Origin: Flavobacterium sp. NRK F7
Lineage (GTDB): Bacteria; Bacteroidota; Bacteroidia; Flavobacteriales; Flavobacteriaceae
Length of the DNA stretch: 64,000 bases
Assembly (NCBI RefSeq): GCF_024054195.1
Contig: NZ_JAMXLB010000001.1
Span: 445,079-509,078 of the forward strand
Reading direction: 5' to 3'
Shown: positions 10,389-19,647 of the stretch, piece by piece
Position numbering within the stretch: the first letter of the stretch is position 1
How the letters are laid out: each line of letters begins with the position of its first letter
Program-made: the position numbers and the translations under genes
Notes under the pieces: model-generated
The model's database searches: none
The model's input: only the letters and a program-made list of their open reading frames with translations
Told to the model about the DNA's origin: nothing

Positions 10389-11372
10389 ATGCAAGATGAA
10401 TCACCAAAACGCTTCGATCGAATTGTCGCTATCCTAATACAATTACAATCCAAACGAATTGTAAAGGCTCAAGAACTGGCGGAACGTTTTGAAGTAAGTT
10501 TACGAACCATTTACAGAGATATTCGTTCTTTAGAAGCATCTGGGGTTCCTATTTATAGTGAAGCTGGTGTAGGTTATTCTTTAGTAGAGGGTTATCGTTT
10601 ACCACCAGTAATGTTCACTCGTGAAGAAGCAAGTAGTTTTATTGCTGCTGAAAAGTTGATGGAAACGTTTATCGATAAAGAATTAGGAAAGCATTATGCT
10701 TCTGCAATGTTCAAAATAAAATCGGTTTTAAAAAATACTGACAAAGATTGGCTAACTTCTATCGAATCTAAAGTGATCATGCAACCTCCTTCTGTTAATC
10801 TGTTTAACGAAAAAGTACCAGAAGCCATGAGCATTCTTTTTAAAAGTATAGCCGATAAAAACCAAGTCAAATTAAATTACCAAGCATTTGACGCTGAAGA
10901 AGCTTCAGAAAGAAGCATTGAACCAGTAGGCATTTTTCACGACAATAACAATTGGTATATTTTTGGCTTTTGTCACCTAAGAAACGATTACCGTCAATTT
11001 AGAGCAGACCGAATTCAAGGCATTGAAATTAAAAATATTGCATTTACTAAGGAACACCAACCTTTAGAATTTTACTTAAATAAAGAAAAAGAATGTCCTA
11101 CCACTAAAGTTGTCTTATTAGTAGATAAAAAAATTGGTAAATATTTAGATTTTGAAAAAAAATATCATGGCTTTGTCTCCCAAAGAAAAATAGGGCAACA
11201 GTTAGAAATGACTTTTTTAAGCAGAGATATTGAAAATGGATTTCCAAGATGGGTTTTAATGTTTGCCGATTATGCGACGATTATTGAACCACAGCACCTA
11301 AAAGACAGAATGTTGGAAATGCTTGAAATTTATAAAACAAACTTATTACAATACAACTCCGAAAACAACTAG
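10389..11372 (+). CDS. WYL-domain transcriptional regulator (YafY/YobV type)
   Basis: A 327-residue regulator with an N-terminal DeoR/HTH_11 winged helix (about residues 8-62, containing SLRTIYRDIRSLE) and a WYL effector domain (about 150-240, with NNWYIFGFCHLRNDYRQFRADRI; the signature here reads WYI). A WCX-like C-terminal segment follows. WYL proteins of this build commonly sense small ligands or nucleic acids; the ligand here is unknown. It converges on a DinB-family gene with a shared terminator and diverges from the hydrolase, so either neighbour could be a target. Confidence 0.87.
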   Translation: MQDESPKRFDRIVAILIQLQSKRIVKAQELAERFEVSLRTIYRDIRSLEASGVPIYSEAGVGYSLVEGYRLPPVMFTREEASSFIAAEKLMETFIDKELGKHYASAMFKIKSVLKNTDKDWLTSIESKVIMQPPSVNLFNEKVPEAMSILFKSIADKNQVKLNYQAFDAEEASERSIEPVGIFHDNNNWYIFGFCHLRNDYRQFRADRIQGIEIKNIAFTKEHQPLEFYLNKEKECPTTKVVLLVDKKIGKYLDFEKKYHGFVSQRKIGQQLEMTFLSRDIENGFPRWVLMFADYATIIEPQHLKDRMLEMLEIYKTNLLQYNSENN

Positions 11373-11384
11373 TCATTTTCGGAG
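11357..11384. terminator. Bidirectional terminator between the WYL and dinB genes
   Basis: Stem CTCCGAAAA / TTTTCGGAG (11357-11365 and 11376-11384); the WYL stop codon lies in the loop. It lies between two convergent genes, but the T tract on either side is weak. Confidence 0.55.
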
Positions 11385-11397
11385 CTGTATGTATTAA

Positions 11398-11886
11398 TTA
11401 CGCTCTAGTCCAGAAAAAAGGAGGTGTAATTCCTAAAGCTCTTAAATAAACATAACCTTGTCCGCGATGATGGATTTCATTGTCAATGAAATAAAAAATA
11501 TTTTCAATAATTGGAAATTCATATTGCCCAAAAAGATTGAATGTTTTTTCAAAATCTTCAATTGGAATTTGCTTAAAATACTGATTAATTTCAGCCGTTG
11601 CTTCGTCCCATTTTTGCAAATAAGCTGCTTTTGTTGCTAAATTTTCTACAGCTGCTTCCGAATAAGGCTGTTCGTCTCGATTAACAATTCCTTTTAATGC
11701 AGGAACACCAATGGCTAAAAGTTCGGATACTAATTTTGAAAAAGGACGCATGCCTCCAATAGAAAATTCAAAAAAATCTTTTTCTGGAAAAGCTTCGATT
11801 ACATGTCTTGTTAAAGCGCGATGTCCTTGCCAATGTTTTAATAAATGTTCCGGGCTAATTACTTGTGGTACTGATACTGTGTTCAT
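11398..11886 (-). CDS. DinB-family protein
   Basis: A 162-residue four-helix-bundle protein of the DinB/YfiT superfamily, typically a metal-dependent thiol-S-transferase or related enzyme. The family-typical metal-binding histidines are visible: one in the first helix (HWQGHRALTRH) and the C-terminal NEIHHRGQGYVYLRALG motif. The exact reaction is unknown. The gene converges on the WYL regulator, a pairing that could be functional. Upstream on the minus strand there is a -7 box TACCTTTG (complement of 11913-11920), preceded by the inverted repeat at 11933-11946. Confidence 0.85.
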   Translation of the reverse strand: MNTVSVPQVISPEHLLKHWQGHRALTRHVIEAFPEKDFFEFSIGGMRPFSKLVSELLAIGVPALKGIVNRDEQPYSEAAVENLATKAAYLQKWDEATAEINQYFKQIPIEDFEKTFNLFGQYEFPIIENIFYFIDNEIHHRGQGYVYLRALGITPPFFWTRA

Positions 11887-11932
11887 AATGTATGATTTAT
11901 TGGATTACCTTACAAAGGTAAAGTCGGTTTAT

Positions 11933-11946
11933 GACAACGGTTTGTC
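11933..11946. promoter_or_regulatory. Candidate operator: inverted repeat upstream of the dinB gene
   Basis: GACAA / TTGTC arms around the 4-bp spacer CGGT lie 12 bp upstream of the dinB -7 box, where a regulator would meet RNA polymerase. The adjacent WYL protein is an obvious candidate ligand, but arms of 5 bp are short enough to arise by chance. Confidence 0.35.
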
Positions 11947-12003
11947 AGTAGGTTTTTGAGAGCATCAAAATATCGAAATAATTTTAACTTTGGTGTTTTC
12001 ATA

Positions 12004-12034
12004 ATAAAAAAACGACCCACAATTGTGAGTCGCT
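12004..12034 (-). terminator. Terminator downstream of aminopeptidase P
   Basis: The hairpin CGACTCAC/GTGGGTCG in minus-strand sense has one position that pairs only as G-U on that strand, and is followed by a T run. The strand-specific wobble indicates that it serves the minus-strand transcript ending at 12064. Confidence 0.75.
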
Positions 12035-12063
12035 ATTTACAATCTAATCTCTAATTATTTTTT

Positions 12064-13356
12064 CTAAGAATTCATTATCGATTCAATTTCGTCAGCCTCA
12101 ATAGGAATATTACGCATCAAATTGAATGGCGCACCACTATTTTGGATAACCACGTCATCTTCTAAACGAATACCAAAACCTTCTTTTGGAATATAAATTC
12201 CAGGTTCCACTGTGAAAACCATATTCGCTTGCATCGGTTCATATAAAAGCCCATAATCATGCGTGTCTAATCCCATATGATGTGAAGTACCATGCATAAA
12301 ATATTTTTTATAGGCTGGCCATTCCGGATTTTCATTTTGAACATCTGCTTTGTCTAATAAACCTAAACCTAATAGTTCGGAAGTCATGATTTTACCAACC
12401 TCAACATGATATTGTTTCCATAAAGTACCCGGAATCAACATTTTTGTAGCTTCATTTTTTACATTTAAAACCGCGTTGTAAACGGCTCTTTGACGCTCAG
12501 AAAATCTTCCAGAAACGGGAATGGTTCGGGTCATATCGCTTGAATAATTGGCATATTCAGCACCCACATCTAACAATAGTAAATCCCCTTCATGACATTG
12601 CTGATTGTTTTCAATATAATGCAATACATTCGCATTGTTTCCTGAAGCTATAATAGGTGTGTAAGCAAATCCTTTGGAACGGTTTCTTAAAAACTCATGT
12701 GCAAATTCAGCTTCAATTTCGTATTCCATTACATTAGGCTTCACAAAATTTAAAACTCTTCGAAACCCTTTTTCAGTAATATCACACGCTTTTTGAATTA
12801 AATCCAATTCTTCGCTTTCTTTTACAGATCGAATGCGCTGTAAAATAGGATTTGATTTTTCAACTTTATGCGCAGGATAATTTTCTTTCCACCATTTTAC
12901 AAAGCGGGCCTCACGAGTTTCTGTTTCAATAGCGGCACGGTAATGCTCATTAGTATTGATATACATGGTTTCGGCATAAGCCATAATTTCTTTCAATGTT
13001 TTATGAAAGTCTTGTAACCAAATTACGGATTTAATTCCAGAAACTTCAAAAGCCCTCTCTTTGGTTAACTTCTCTCCTTCCCAAATAGCAATGTGCTCGT
13101 TCGTTTCTTTTAAGAACAAAATTTCTTTCAAATGTTCATAAGGAGCGTCTGGAAAAAGCAACAGAATACTCTCTTCTTGATCTACACCACTTAGATAAAA
13201 AATATCCCGATGTTGCGCAAAAGGTAAGGTGGAATCTGCTGATACAGGATAAATATCGTTTGAATTAAAAATAGCTACGCTATTTGGCTTCATTTGAGAA
13301 ATAAATTTTCTACGATTCTTTATAAATAAGTCTTTGTCTATTTGATGGTATTTCAT
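12064..13356 (-). CDS. pepP: Xaa-Pro aminopeptidase (aminopeptidase P, M24B)
   Basis: A metallopeptidase that removes N-terminal residues preceding proline. It has an N-terminal AMP_N domain (DIFYLSGVDQEESILLL) and a C-terminal pita-bread M24 catalytic domain with all five metal-ligand motifs: the two aspartates in LLDVGAEYANYSSDMTRT, the histidine in HGTSHHMGLDTHD, and the glutamates in TVEPGIYI and GIRLEDDVVI. The reading frame is open further upstream to 13422, but the natural start is MKYHQIDKDLF with ATG at 13354-13356, giving 430 residues, the usual length. No signal peptide, so cytosolic. It follows the Crp-type gene by 72 bp on the same strand. Confidence 0.92.
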   Translation of the reverse strand: MKYHQIDKDLFIKNRRKFISQMKPNSVAIFNSNDIYPVSADSTLPFAQHRDIFYLSGVDQEESILLLFPDAPYEHLKEILFLKETNEHIAIWEGEKLTKERAFEVSGIKSVIWLQDFHKTLKEIMAYAETMYINTNEHYRAAIETETREARFVKWWKENYPAHKVEKSNPILQRIRSVKESEELDLIQKACDITEKGFRRVLNFVKPNVMEYEIEAEFAHEFLRNRSKGFAYTPIIASGNNANVLHYIENNQQCHEGDLLLLDVGAEYANYSSDMTRTIPVSGRFSERQRAVYNAVLNVKNEATKMLIPGTLWKQYHVEVGKIMTSELLGLGLLDKADVQNENPEWPAYKKYFMHGTSHHMGLDTHDYGLLYEPMQANMVFTVEPGIYIPKEGFGIRLEDDVVIQNSGAPFNLMRNIPIEADEIESIMNS

Positions 13357-13428
13357 AATATAGTTTGTTTTTATATTTAATACATCAAAATTACGGACAA
13401 TTCTTTTGAAAAAGGTAGCCAAATGGCT

Positions 13429-14019
13429 TTAATTTATATTTTTGCGAATGCGACTCATATGGCGTGTAGAAATTCCTAAAAAAGAAGCCAAATAATGCAA
13501 GGGAACTTCTTGAAGCAATTTAGGTTCATTGACCAATAATTTTCTGTAGCGTTCTTCTGGTGTTAGCGTTAACAAGTCAATGCGATAATCGTCAATTAAA
13601 CAGATTTGTTTTTCTATTAAATGAAAGTAAAACTGATGAAACGCTTTATTATGGTGCAATAAGTAATTGAAATCCTCTAGAGTTATTACCCATAAAGTAC
13701 TATCAACAATTGCTTTTATACTTTTTCTAGAAGACACTTTATGGAGAAAGCTATTTAAAGAAGTGGTGACGGTGTTTTTTAAAGCTAAATAAGTGGTTCG
13801 TTCCTCACCTTCTACATTAATAGCATGTTGCAAAATACCATTCTCCACAAAACAAAAATGACAGCAAATTTCATTTTGATTTACTAAAAACTCATTTTTC
13901 CTTACCTTCATTTTTTTAAAATAGGCTAATGCTTCAAGCACTTCATTTTCCAAAAAATCCTTGGGTAGTAAAGTCTTGAGAAAAACTTCTAAATTGTTTA
14001 TTTTAGATAAAGTAGCCAT
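13429..14019 (-). CDS. Crp/Fnr-family transcriptional regulator
   Basis: A regulator of 196 residues with an N-terminal cyclic-nucleotide-binding-like beta-roll (about 25-120) and a C-terminal HTH (LHYLASFLGISTRHMSRIRKN). The phosphate-binding cassette of true Crp is not evident, so cAMP is unlikely to be the ligand. The long call to 14040 uses a TTG that lies inside the -7 promoter box (TATTTTTG, complement of 14038-14045); the ATG at 14017-14019 is the real start. It diverges from the arylsulfotransferase-like lipoprotein gene, a likely target, and lies upstream of pepP. Confidence 0.85.
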   Translation of the reverse strand: MATLSKINNLEVFLKTLLPKDFLENEVLEALAYFKKMKVRKNEFLVNQNEICCHFCFVENGILQHAINVEGEERTTYLALKNTVTTSLNSFLHKVSSRKSIKAIVDSTLWVITLEDFNYLLHHNKAFHQFYFHLIEKQICLIDDYRIDLLTLTPEERYRKLLVNEPKLLQEVPLHYLASFLGISTRHMSRIRKNIN

Positions 14020-14037
14020 AAGACACTTAATTATCCT

Positions 14038-14045
14038 CAAAAATA
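14038..14045 (-). promoter_or_regulatory. -7 box (TATTTTTG) that fixes the start of the Crp/Fnr gene
   Basis: A consensus -7 element in minus-strand sense, 18 nt before the ATG at 14019. Because it overlaps the alternative upstream TTG start, that start cannot be transcribed from this promoter. No good -33 element was found. Confidence 0.55.
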
Positions 14046-14126
14046 AGGAGATTATTTGAAAACTGAAAAGGATATAAAATGGTTTTAAAACAAAAAAGCT
14101 ATATTTACAAATAAAAAAAATTGAAC

Positions 14127-15398
14127 ATGAAAAAGTATTACAAAGGAATCTTACTTTTAGTTTTAACTTTAAATTTTAGTTGTTCTAAAGAGGATTCTGA
14201 AAAAAATGAACCCGTAGTAAACTTAGATCCAAAAGTTCAGTTATACAAAGCGGAAAAAATTGACGATAGTTATGTTTTTGCCATTGAAAATGGCGGAAAA
14301 AATTGTTATTTATTAAACAAACAAGGTTATAAGGTTAAAGAGTGGCTATTTGACTTGCGTTTTGGAAACGATATCGAAATCTTACCAAATGGTGAATTGA
14401 TTGCTATGTATAAGCAAAACGTTTCACCTATAACTATAGGAGGTGCAGGCGGAATTATTCGTATCTTAAATTCTGACGGTTCCACCAAATGGGATTATCA
14501 ATGTGCAGATGATGAAAAGGTAGCGCATCATGATGTAGAATTATTACCAAATGGAAATGTTTTATTTTTAGTTTGGGAAAAACTAACCCCTTCTCAAGCA
14601 TTAAATTACGGTGTTGAAGTGGCAAATGATATTTTTCCAGAAGCATTATTTGAAGTTAATCCACAAACCAATCAATTGGTTTGGGAATGGCACAGTTATA
14701 ATCATATTGTACAAGACACCAATAATACATTGGTTAATTATGGTCAAATTAATCAGTATCCAAACCGAATTAATTTTTCTTACAATGAAAGAACTGATGG
14801 AGATATTATGCATGCCAATGGAATAGATTATGATGAAGAAAAGGATGTGATCTATATGAGTGTTAATTTTTACAGTGAAGTTTGGGTAATCGATCATAGC
14901 ACTACTACTATGGAAGCGGCATCTAATTCAGGTGGAAATTACAATAAAGGGGGTGATTTATTGTATCGCTTTGGCAATCCTAGTGCCTATAACCATCCAT
15001 TTGGAGAACGCTTTTTGTTCAATAATCATTTTCCAAATTTAATTGAAAAAGAAGTTCCTGGAAAAGGAAACATGCTCATTTACTGTAACGGATCAAATGT
15101 AAATCAATCTACAGTTTACGAATTAGCCTTGCCTCAAAACTTTGAGTTATCAACTACAGCATCAAACGAACCGCAAATGGTTTGGAATTTTACGGATCCT
15201 GATTTATTCTATGATAAAATATCAGGAGCTGTAAGACTGAAAAACGGAAATACACTAATTACTGAAGGGGATTACGGCTATTGGGAAGTAACACCTGATA
15301 AAGAAGTCGTTTGGAAGTATTTTGGAGATAATCGAACTTTTTGGAGAGGTTACAATTACAATCTAGACGATTCCGCAATACAAAATTTAGGACTGTAA
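14127..15398 (+). CDS. Arylsulfotransferase (ASST)-like lipoprotein
   Basis: A 423-residue lipoprotein: signal peptide with lipobox LNFSC, so Cys is the expected lipidated residue, followed by a linker and a six-bladed-propeller-like domain typical of arylsulfotransferases. Visible family motifs include HHDVELLPNGNVLFL, MHANGIDYDEEKDVIYMS and LLYRFGNP. ASST enzymes move sulfate between phenolic compounds without PAPS. The N-terminal TTG at 14121 could add two residues, but ATG at 14127 is preferred. It diverges from a Crp/Fnr regulator 107 bp away. Activity is inferred; related propeller lipoproteins may have other substrates. Confidence 0.75.
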   Translation: MKKYYKGILLLVLTLNFSCSKEDSEKNEPVVNLDPKVQLYKAEKIDDSYVFAIENGGKNCYLLNKQGYKVKEWLFDLRFGNDIEILPNGELIAMYKQNVSPITIGGAGGIIRILNSDGSTKWDYQCADDEKVAHHDVELLPNGNVLFLVWEKLTPSQALNYGVEVANDIFPEALFEVNPQTNQLVWEWHSYNHIVQDTNNTLVNYGQINQYPNRINFSYNERTDGDIMHANGIDYDEEKDVIYMSVNFYSEVWVIDHSTTTMEAASNSGGNYNKGGDLLYRFGNPSAYNHPFGERFLFNNHFPNLIEKEVPGKGNMLIYCNGSNVNQSTVYELALPQNFELSTTASNEPQMVWNFTDPDLFYDKISGAVRLKNGNTLITEGDYGYWEVTPDKEVVWKYFGDNRTFWRGYNYNLDDSAIQNLGL

Positions 15399-15458
15399 CT
15401 CAACAAAAAATTTTATTATACCCAATAAATTGGTTATTTTCGAGGAAATTATTTTCTT

Positions 15459-18272
15459 ATGAAAAAAGCAATTTATTGGGTATTTTTTTTAGCATTTGTA
15501 CCAAGTTCATTTGGTCAGACCATGGATTTAAATGCAGTAAACCTTAGAAATATTGGCCCTAGCATAATGAGTGGCCGTATAGTTGATATCGCTGTAAATC
15601 CAAATAATCCAACCGAATTTTATGCTGCATATGCTTCTGGTGGTCTTTGGTATACCAATAACAACGGAACTTCTTTTGAACCTATAATGGATACGGCTCC
15701 TACATTAAATTGTGGCTCCGTTTCAGTGGATTGGAAAACGGGGACCATTTGGGTTGGAACAGGAGAAGTAAATTCTTCTCGCTCCTCATATGCTGGGATA
15801 GGAATTTTAAAATCAACAGACAAAGGAAATAGTTGGGAGAATATAGGTTTACAAGACAGTCATCATATTAGTAGAATTTGGGTAAACCCATTGAATAACA
15901 ATGAAATTGTTGTTGGTGCTTTAGGACATTTGTACACTCCAAATGAAGAAAGAGGTGTATTTAAAACTATTGATGGTGGCAAAACATGGTCGAAAACTTT
16001 ATTTATCAATTCAGACACTGGGATAATTGATATAGCTGTTGCGTCAGATAACCCTCAAATTATGTATGCTGCAGCATGGGAAAGGGAACGCAAGGCATGG
16101 AATTTTAAAGGCAATGGAAAAGGCTCAGGTATTTATAAAAGTGAAGACGGCGGAACTACTTGGTATTTAATTTCTAGAGATGACAGTGGATTTCCAAACA
16201 ATGAGGGCGTAGGAAGAATTGGCTTAGCGGTTTTTAATCAAAATATTTTGTATGCTATTTTAGACAATCAAAATAACAGACCTGCTGTAGAAGAAACCAC
16301 TATTAAAAGTAAAAAAATATCCCAATCGGACATGTTCAGTGTACCTGGTGAAATTTTTGTAGAAAAGTCCAACAAAGAAATTAATACCTACTTAAAAAAA
16401 TACGGTATAACAGAGAAATATCGAGCAGAAACCCTTAAAAATTGGGTAAAAAACGGAAAAATACAACCAAAGGAACTCAAAACTATTTTACAAGATGCGA
16501 ATAAAGCCTTATTTGAAACTGAAGTTATCGGTTGTGAAATCTACAAATCAATAGATGGCGGAAAGACCTGGCAGCGTACTCACGAAAATTATATAGACGA
16601 TTTATATTATAGTTACGGGTATTATTTTGGAAACATTTCAGTTGATCCAAAAGACGAAAACCGTATTTATTTTGGTGGCGTGCCCTTACTTTTTTCCAAT
16701 GATGGTGGAAAAACCATGAAAAATATTAGCACAGAAAATGTTCATGCAGATCACCATATAACTTGGATTAATCCTAATAATCCCAACCACATTATCAATG
16801 GTAATGATGGCGGAATAAACATTAGTTACGATAATGGAGCACATTGGAAAAAGTGTAATAATGAGGCTTTAGGCCAATTTTATGCTGTAAATATTGACCA
16901 TAATGAATCGTATAATGTATATGGTGGCTTACAAGATAATGGGGTTTGGGTAGCCAATAATAATTACAGAAAATCAGATGCTTGGGAACAAGAAGGAAAA
17001 TACCCTTACGAAAGTATTATGGGTGGTGATGGTATGCAAGTGCAAATTGACAAAAGAGATTCCAACATCGTTTATACGGGCTTCCAATTTGGTAATTATT
17101 TTAGATTAGATAGAAGCAAAAACACACAAGAATTTATTGCTCCTACATTACCAAAAGATACTAAAGAAAAACCCTTACGTTACAATTGGCAAACTCCTAT
17201 ATTATTATCTCCTCACAATCAAGATATTTTATATATGGGTTCCCAATTTTTACACCGTTCTATGAATCAAGGTACAACTTGGGAAAAAATCTCAACAGAT
17301 CTTACCCATGGTAGCGTTGAAGGTAATGTAGCATTTGGTACACTAACTACCATTTCTGAAAGTCCGTTGCAATTTGGGTTGCTGTATACAGGTTCTGATG
17401 ATGGAATCATTCATCTTTCCAAAGATGGCGGCATTTCATGGAATATCATTTCAAGTCAATTGCCTCAAAATTTATGGGTTTCTAGAGTAAAAGCATCTCA
17501 ATTTAACAAAGAACGGGTTTATGCCACTTTAAATGGTTATCGAAACGATGATTTCAAACCTTATGTTTACTTTTCTGAAGATAATGGAGCCAATTGGCAA
17601 GACATTAGTGCCAACTTACCTCAAAGTCCTGTAAATGTTATTTTAGAAGACACTGAAAATGAAAATCTCCTTTTTGTAGGTACCGATAATGGTTTATTTG
17701 TTTCTTTAGACAAAGGAAAAACATGGATTGATTTTTCATCCCAAATGCCTCCTGTAGCCGTACATGATTTGGTCATCCAACCTAAAGCCAAAGATTTAAT
17801 TGTAGGTACGCATGGTCGTTCATTATATAAGGTGAATATTGATAAAATACAATTGCTTTCATCGGAAATACTTTCAAAATCTTTGTATGTTTACGAAGTG
17901 CCATCAGTTAAAAAATCGGATCGTTGGGGTTCGAGTTGGAGTACTTGGTCAAAACCTTTTGAACCAAAAGCTGAAATTTGGTTTTATTCCAACACATCAG
18001 AAGAAGTTGAAATTACCATTGAAAATGAATTTGGGTTAACCGTTTTTTCTAAAAAAGTAGCCGCTAAAAAAGGCTTAAATTTAATTGAATACGATTACAC
18101 CTTATCTAATGAAGTAATTAACAAATGGAAGAAAAAAGATAAAAAAGCCATCTTTGAAAAAGGAGATAATGACAAACAATACGTACTTCCTTCAAAATAT
18201 AGTATTCATATCAAGAAAGGAAATGAAGAAGTTTTTACTCATTTAGAAGTTACAGAAAGCAAAAAAGCGTAA
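15459..18272 (+). CDS. Secreted BNR/sortilin-type beta-propeller protein
   Basis: A 937-residue exported protein: a signal peptide (cleavage near SFGQ) followed by two propeller-like regions made of BNR/Asp-box repeats (SxDxGxTW patterns such as STDKGNSWE, TIDGGKTWS, SEDGGTTWY, SIDGGKTWQ, SNDGGKT, SKDGGISWN, SEDNGANWQ, SLDKGKTW). The layout resembles VPS10/sortilin-like or xyloglucanase-like propellers widespread in Bacteroidetes; a glycosidase function is not demonstrated. There is no T9SS sorting domain at the C-terminus, which ends in a short Ig-like stretch and Lys-rich tail, so it is probably periplasmic. It follows the ASST-like gene by 60 bp on the same strand and may be co-transcribed. 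Confidence 0.82.
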   Translation: MKKAIYWVFFLAFVPSSFGQTMDLNAVNLRNIGPSIMSGRIVDIAVNPNNPTEFYAAYASGGLWYTNNNGTSFEPIMDTAPTLNCGSVSVDWKTGTIWVGTGEVNSSRSSYAGIGILKSTDKGNSWENIGLQDSHHISRIWVNPLNNNEIVVGALGHLYTPNEERGVFKTIDGGKTWSKTLFINSDTGIIDIAVASDNPQIMYAAAWERERKAWNFKGNGKGSGIYKSEDGGTTWYLISRDDSGFPNNEGVGRIGLAVFNQNILYAILDNQNNRPAVEETTIKSKKISQSDMFSVPGEIFVEKSNKEINTYLKKYGITEKYRAETLKNWVKNGKIQPKELKTILQDANKALFETEVIGCEIYKSIDGGKTWQRTHENYIDDLYYSYGYYFGNISVDPKDENRIYFGGVPLLFSNDGGKTMKNISTENVHADHHITWINPNNPNHIINGNDGGINISYDNGAHWKKCNNEALGQFYAVNIDHNESYNVYGGLQDNGVWVANNNYRKSDAWEQEGKYPYESIMGGDGMQVQIDKRDSNIVYTGFQFGNYFRLDRSKNTQEFIAPTLPKDTKEKPLRYNWQTPILLSPHNQDILYMGSQFLHRSMNQGTTWEKISTDLTHGSVEGNVAFGTLTTISESPLQFGLLYTGSDDGIIHLSKDGGISWNIISSQLPQNLWVSRVKASQFNKERVYATLNGYRNDDFKPYVYFSEDNGANWQDISANLPQSPVNVILEDTENENLLFVGTDNGLFVSLDKGKTWIDFSSQMPPVAVHDLVIQPKAKDLIVGTHGRSLYKVNIDKIQLLSSEILSKSLYVYEVPSVKKSDRWGSSWSTWSKPFEPKAEIWFYSNTSEEVEITIENEFGLTVFSKKVAAKKGLNLIEYDYTLSNEVINKWKKKDKKAIFEKGDNDKQYVLPSKYSIHIKKGNEEVFTHLEVTESKKA

Positions 18273-18279
18273 TAAAAAC

Positions 18280-18310
18280 AAAAGCCTTGAGAAATTTCTC
18301 AAGGCTTTTT
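18280..18310. terminator. Bidirectional terminator (BNR protein / aceA)
   Basis: A long perfect palindrome, AAAAGCCTTGAGAAA with its complement, ends in T runs on both strands and sits between the two convergent genes. Confidence 0.9.
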
Positions 18311-18336
18311 GGTCAAACCAAATTATACTAAAAATA

Positions 18337-19623
18337 TTAAAATTGCGCTACCTCAGTAGAATCTTTCATTGCTGTAGTAGAAGATCTATTGTTAGTAACG
18401 GTATTTTGAACCGCGTCAAAGTAGGTTGTACCTACAAATCCTTGGTGTTTTACTGCTTTAAAACCATCTTTTTGCAGAGCAAATTCTCTTTCTTGCAATT
18501 CAGAGTAACCTGCCATTCCTCTTTCTTTATACGCTTTTGATAATTCAAACATACTTGTATTCAAAGCGTGGAAGCCTGCTAAAGTGATAAATTGGAATTT
18601 ATACCCCATTGCTGCTAAATCCTCTCTAAAAGTTTCCATTTCTGCAACGGTTAATTTTGCGGCCCAGTTGAAGGATGGCGAACAATTATAAGCTAACATT
18701 TTTCCTGGATATTTAGCATGAATAGCATCCGCAAATTGTTTGGCATATTTTAAATCGGGATTACTCGTTTCCATCCAAATTAAATCCGCATAAGGAGCAT
18801 AACTCAAGCCTCTATCAATACCTTGTTCAATACCTGCATTCACATAGAAGAAACCTTCACTAGTTTTTTCACCTGTAATAAATTTAGCATCTCTTGGATC
18901 AATATCACTCGTTAGAAGATTAGCTGCATCTGCATCTGTTCTTGCTACGATTAAAGCAGGAACCCCCATAACATCTGTTGCCAAACGAGCGGCTACTAAT
19001 TTATTAATTGCTTCTTGTGTAGGTACCAATACTTTTCCTCCTAAATGACCGCACTTTTTAGCAGAACTCAATTGATCTTCAAAATGAACTCCAGCAGCAC
19101 CCGCTTCAATCATGGATTTCATCAATTCAAACGCATTTAGATTTCCACCAAAACCAGCTTCCGCATCAGCTACAATTGGTACTAAATAATCTTTTCTATC
19201 TTTTTCTGGCACTTGATTTACTACTTGTATTTGGTCTGCTCTTAACAATGCATTGTTAATTCTTTTTACCACAAGAGGCACACTGTTAGCTGGGTATAAA
19301 GATTGATCGGGATACATTTCTCCAGCCATATTGGCATCAGCAGCTACTTGCCACCCACTTAAATAAATCGCTTCTAAACCTGCTTCTACTTCTTGAATCG
19401 CTTGATTCCCAGTTAAAGCACCTAAACCAGCTACATAATCTTGCGCATTTAATTTTTTCCAAAGTTTCTCAGCTCCTAATTTTGAGATACTATGTTCAAT
19501 TTTATAAGAACCTTGTAATTTAACTACTTCTTCAGCGGTATAAGGACGTTCAATTCCTTTCCATCTTTCGTTGGTTAACCAATCTGTAACTAATTCCTGA
19601 ATTCTTGTTTCTACTGTTTTCAT
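18337..19623 (-). CDS. aceA: Isocitrate lyase
   Basis: A 428-residue cytosolic enzyme that splits isocitrate into glyoxylate and succinate, the first step of the glyoxylate shunt. It carries the family signature [10 protein letters not shown] with catalytic C191, and the [16 protein letters not shown] metal-site segment ([11 protein letters not shown]). Length and motifs match the short bacterial isocitrate lyases. It lies 24 bp after aceB on the same strand, forming an aceBA operon transcribed leftward. This permits growth on acetate and fatty acids, in keeping with the acetyl-CoA genes to its right. Confidence 0.97.
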   Translation of the reverse strand: MKTVETRIQELVTDWLTNERWKGIERPYTAEEVVKLQGSYKIEHSISKLGAEKLWKKLNAQDYVAGLGALTGNQAIQEVEAGLEAIYLSGWQVAADANMAGEMYPDQSLYPANSVPLVVKRINNALLRADQIQVVNQVPEKDRKDYLVPIVADAEAGFGGNLNAFELMKSMIEAGAAGVHFEDQLSSAKKCGHLGGKVLVPTQEAINKLVAARLATDVMGVPALIVARTDADAANLLTSDIDPRDAKFITGEKTSEGFFYVNAGIEQGIDRGLSYAPYADLIWMETSNPDLKYAKQFADAIHAKYPGKMLAYNCSPSFNWAAKLTVAEMETFREDLAAMGYKFQFITLAGFHALNTSMFELSKAYKERGMAGYSELQEREFALQKDGFKAVKHQGFVGTTYFDAVQNTVTNNRSSTTAMKDSTEVAQF

Positions 19624-19647
19624 TTTTTTTATAAATAAAAGGTTGTG

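Noticed and set aside
11711..11959. An 82-codon plus-strand frame across the dinB start
   Set aside because: Antisense to the DinB-family gene with no independent support.
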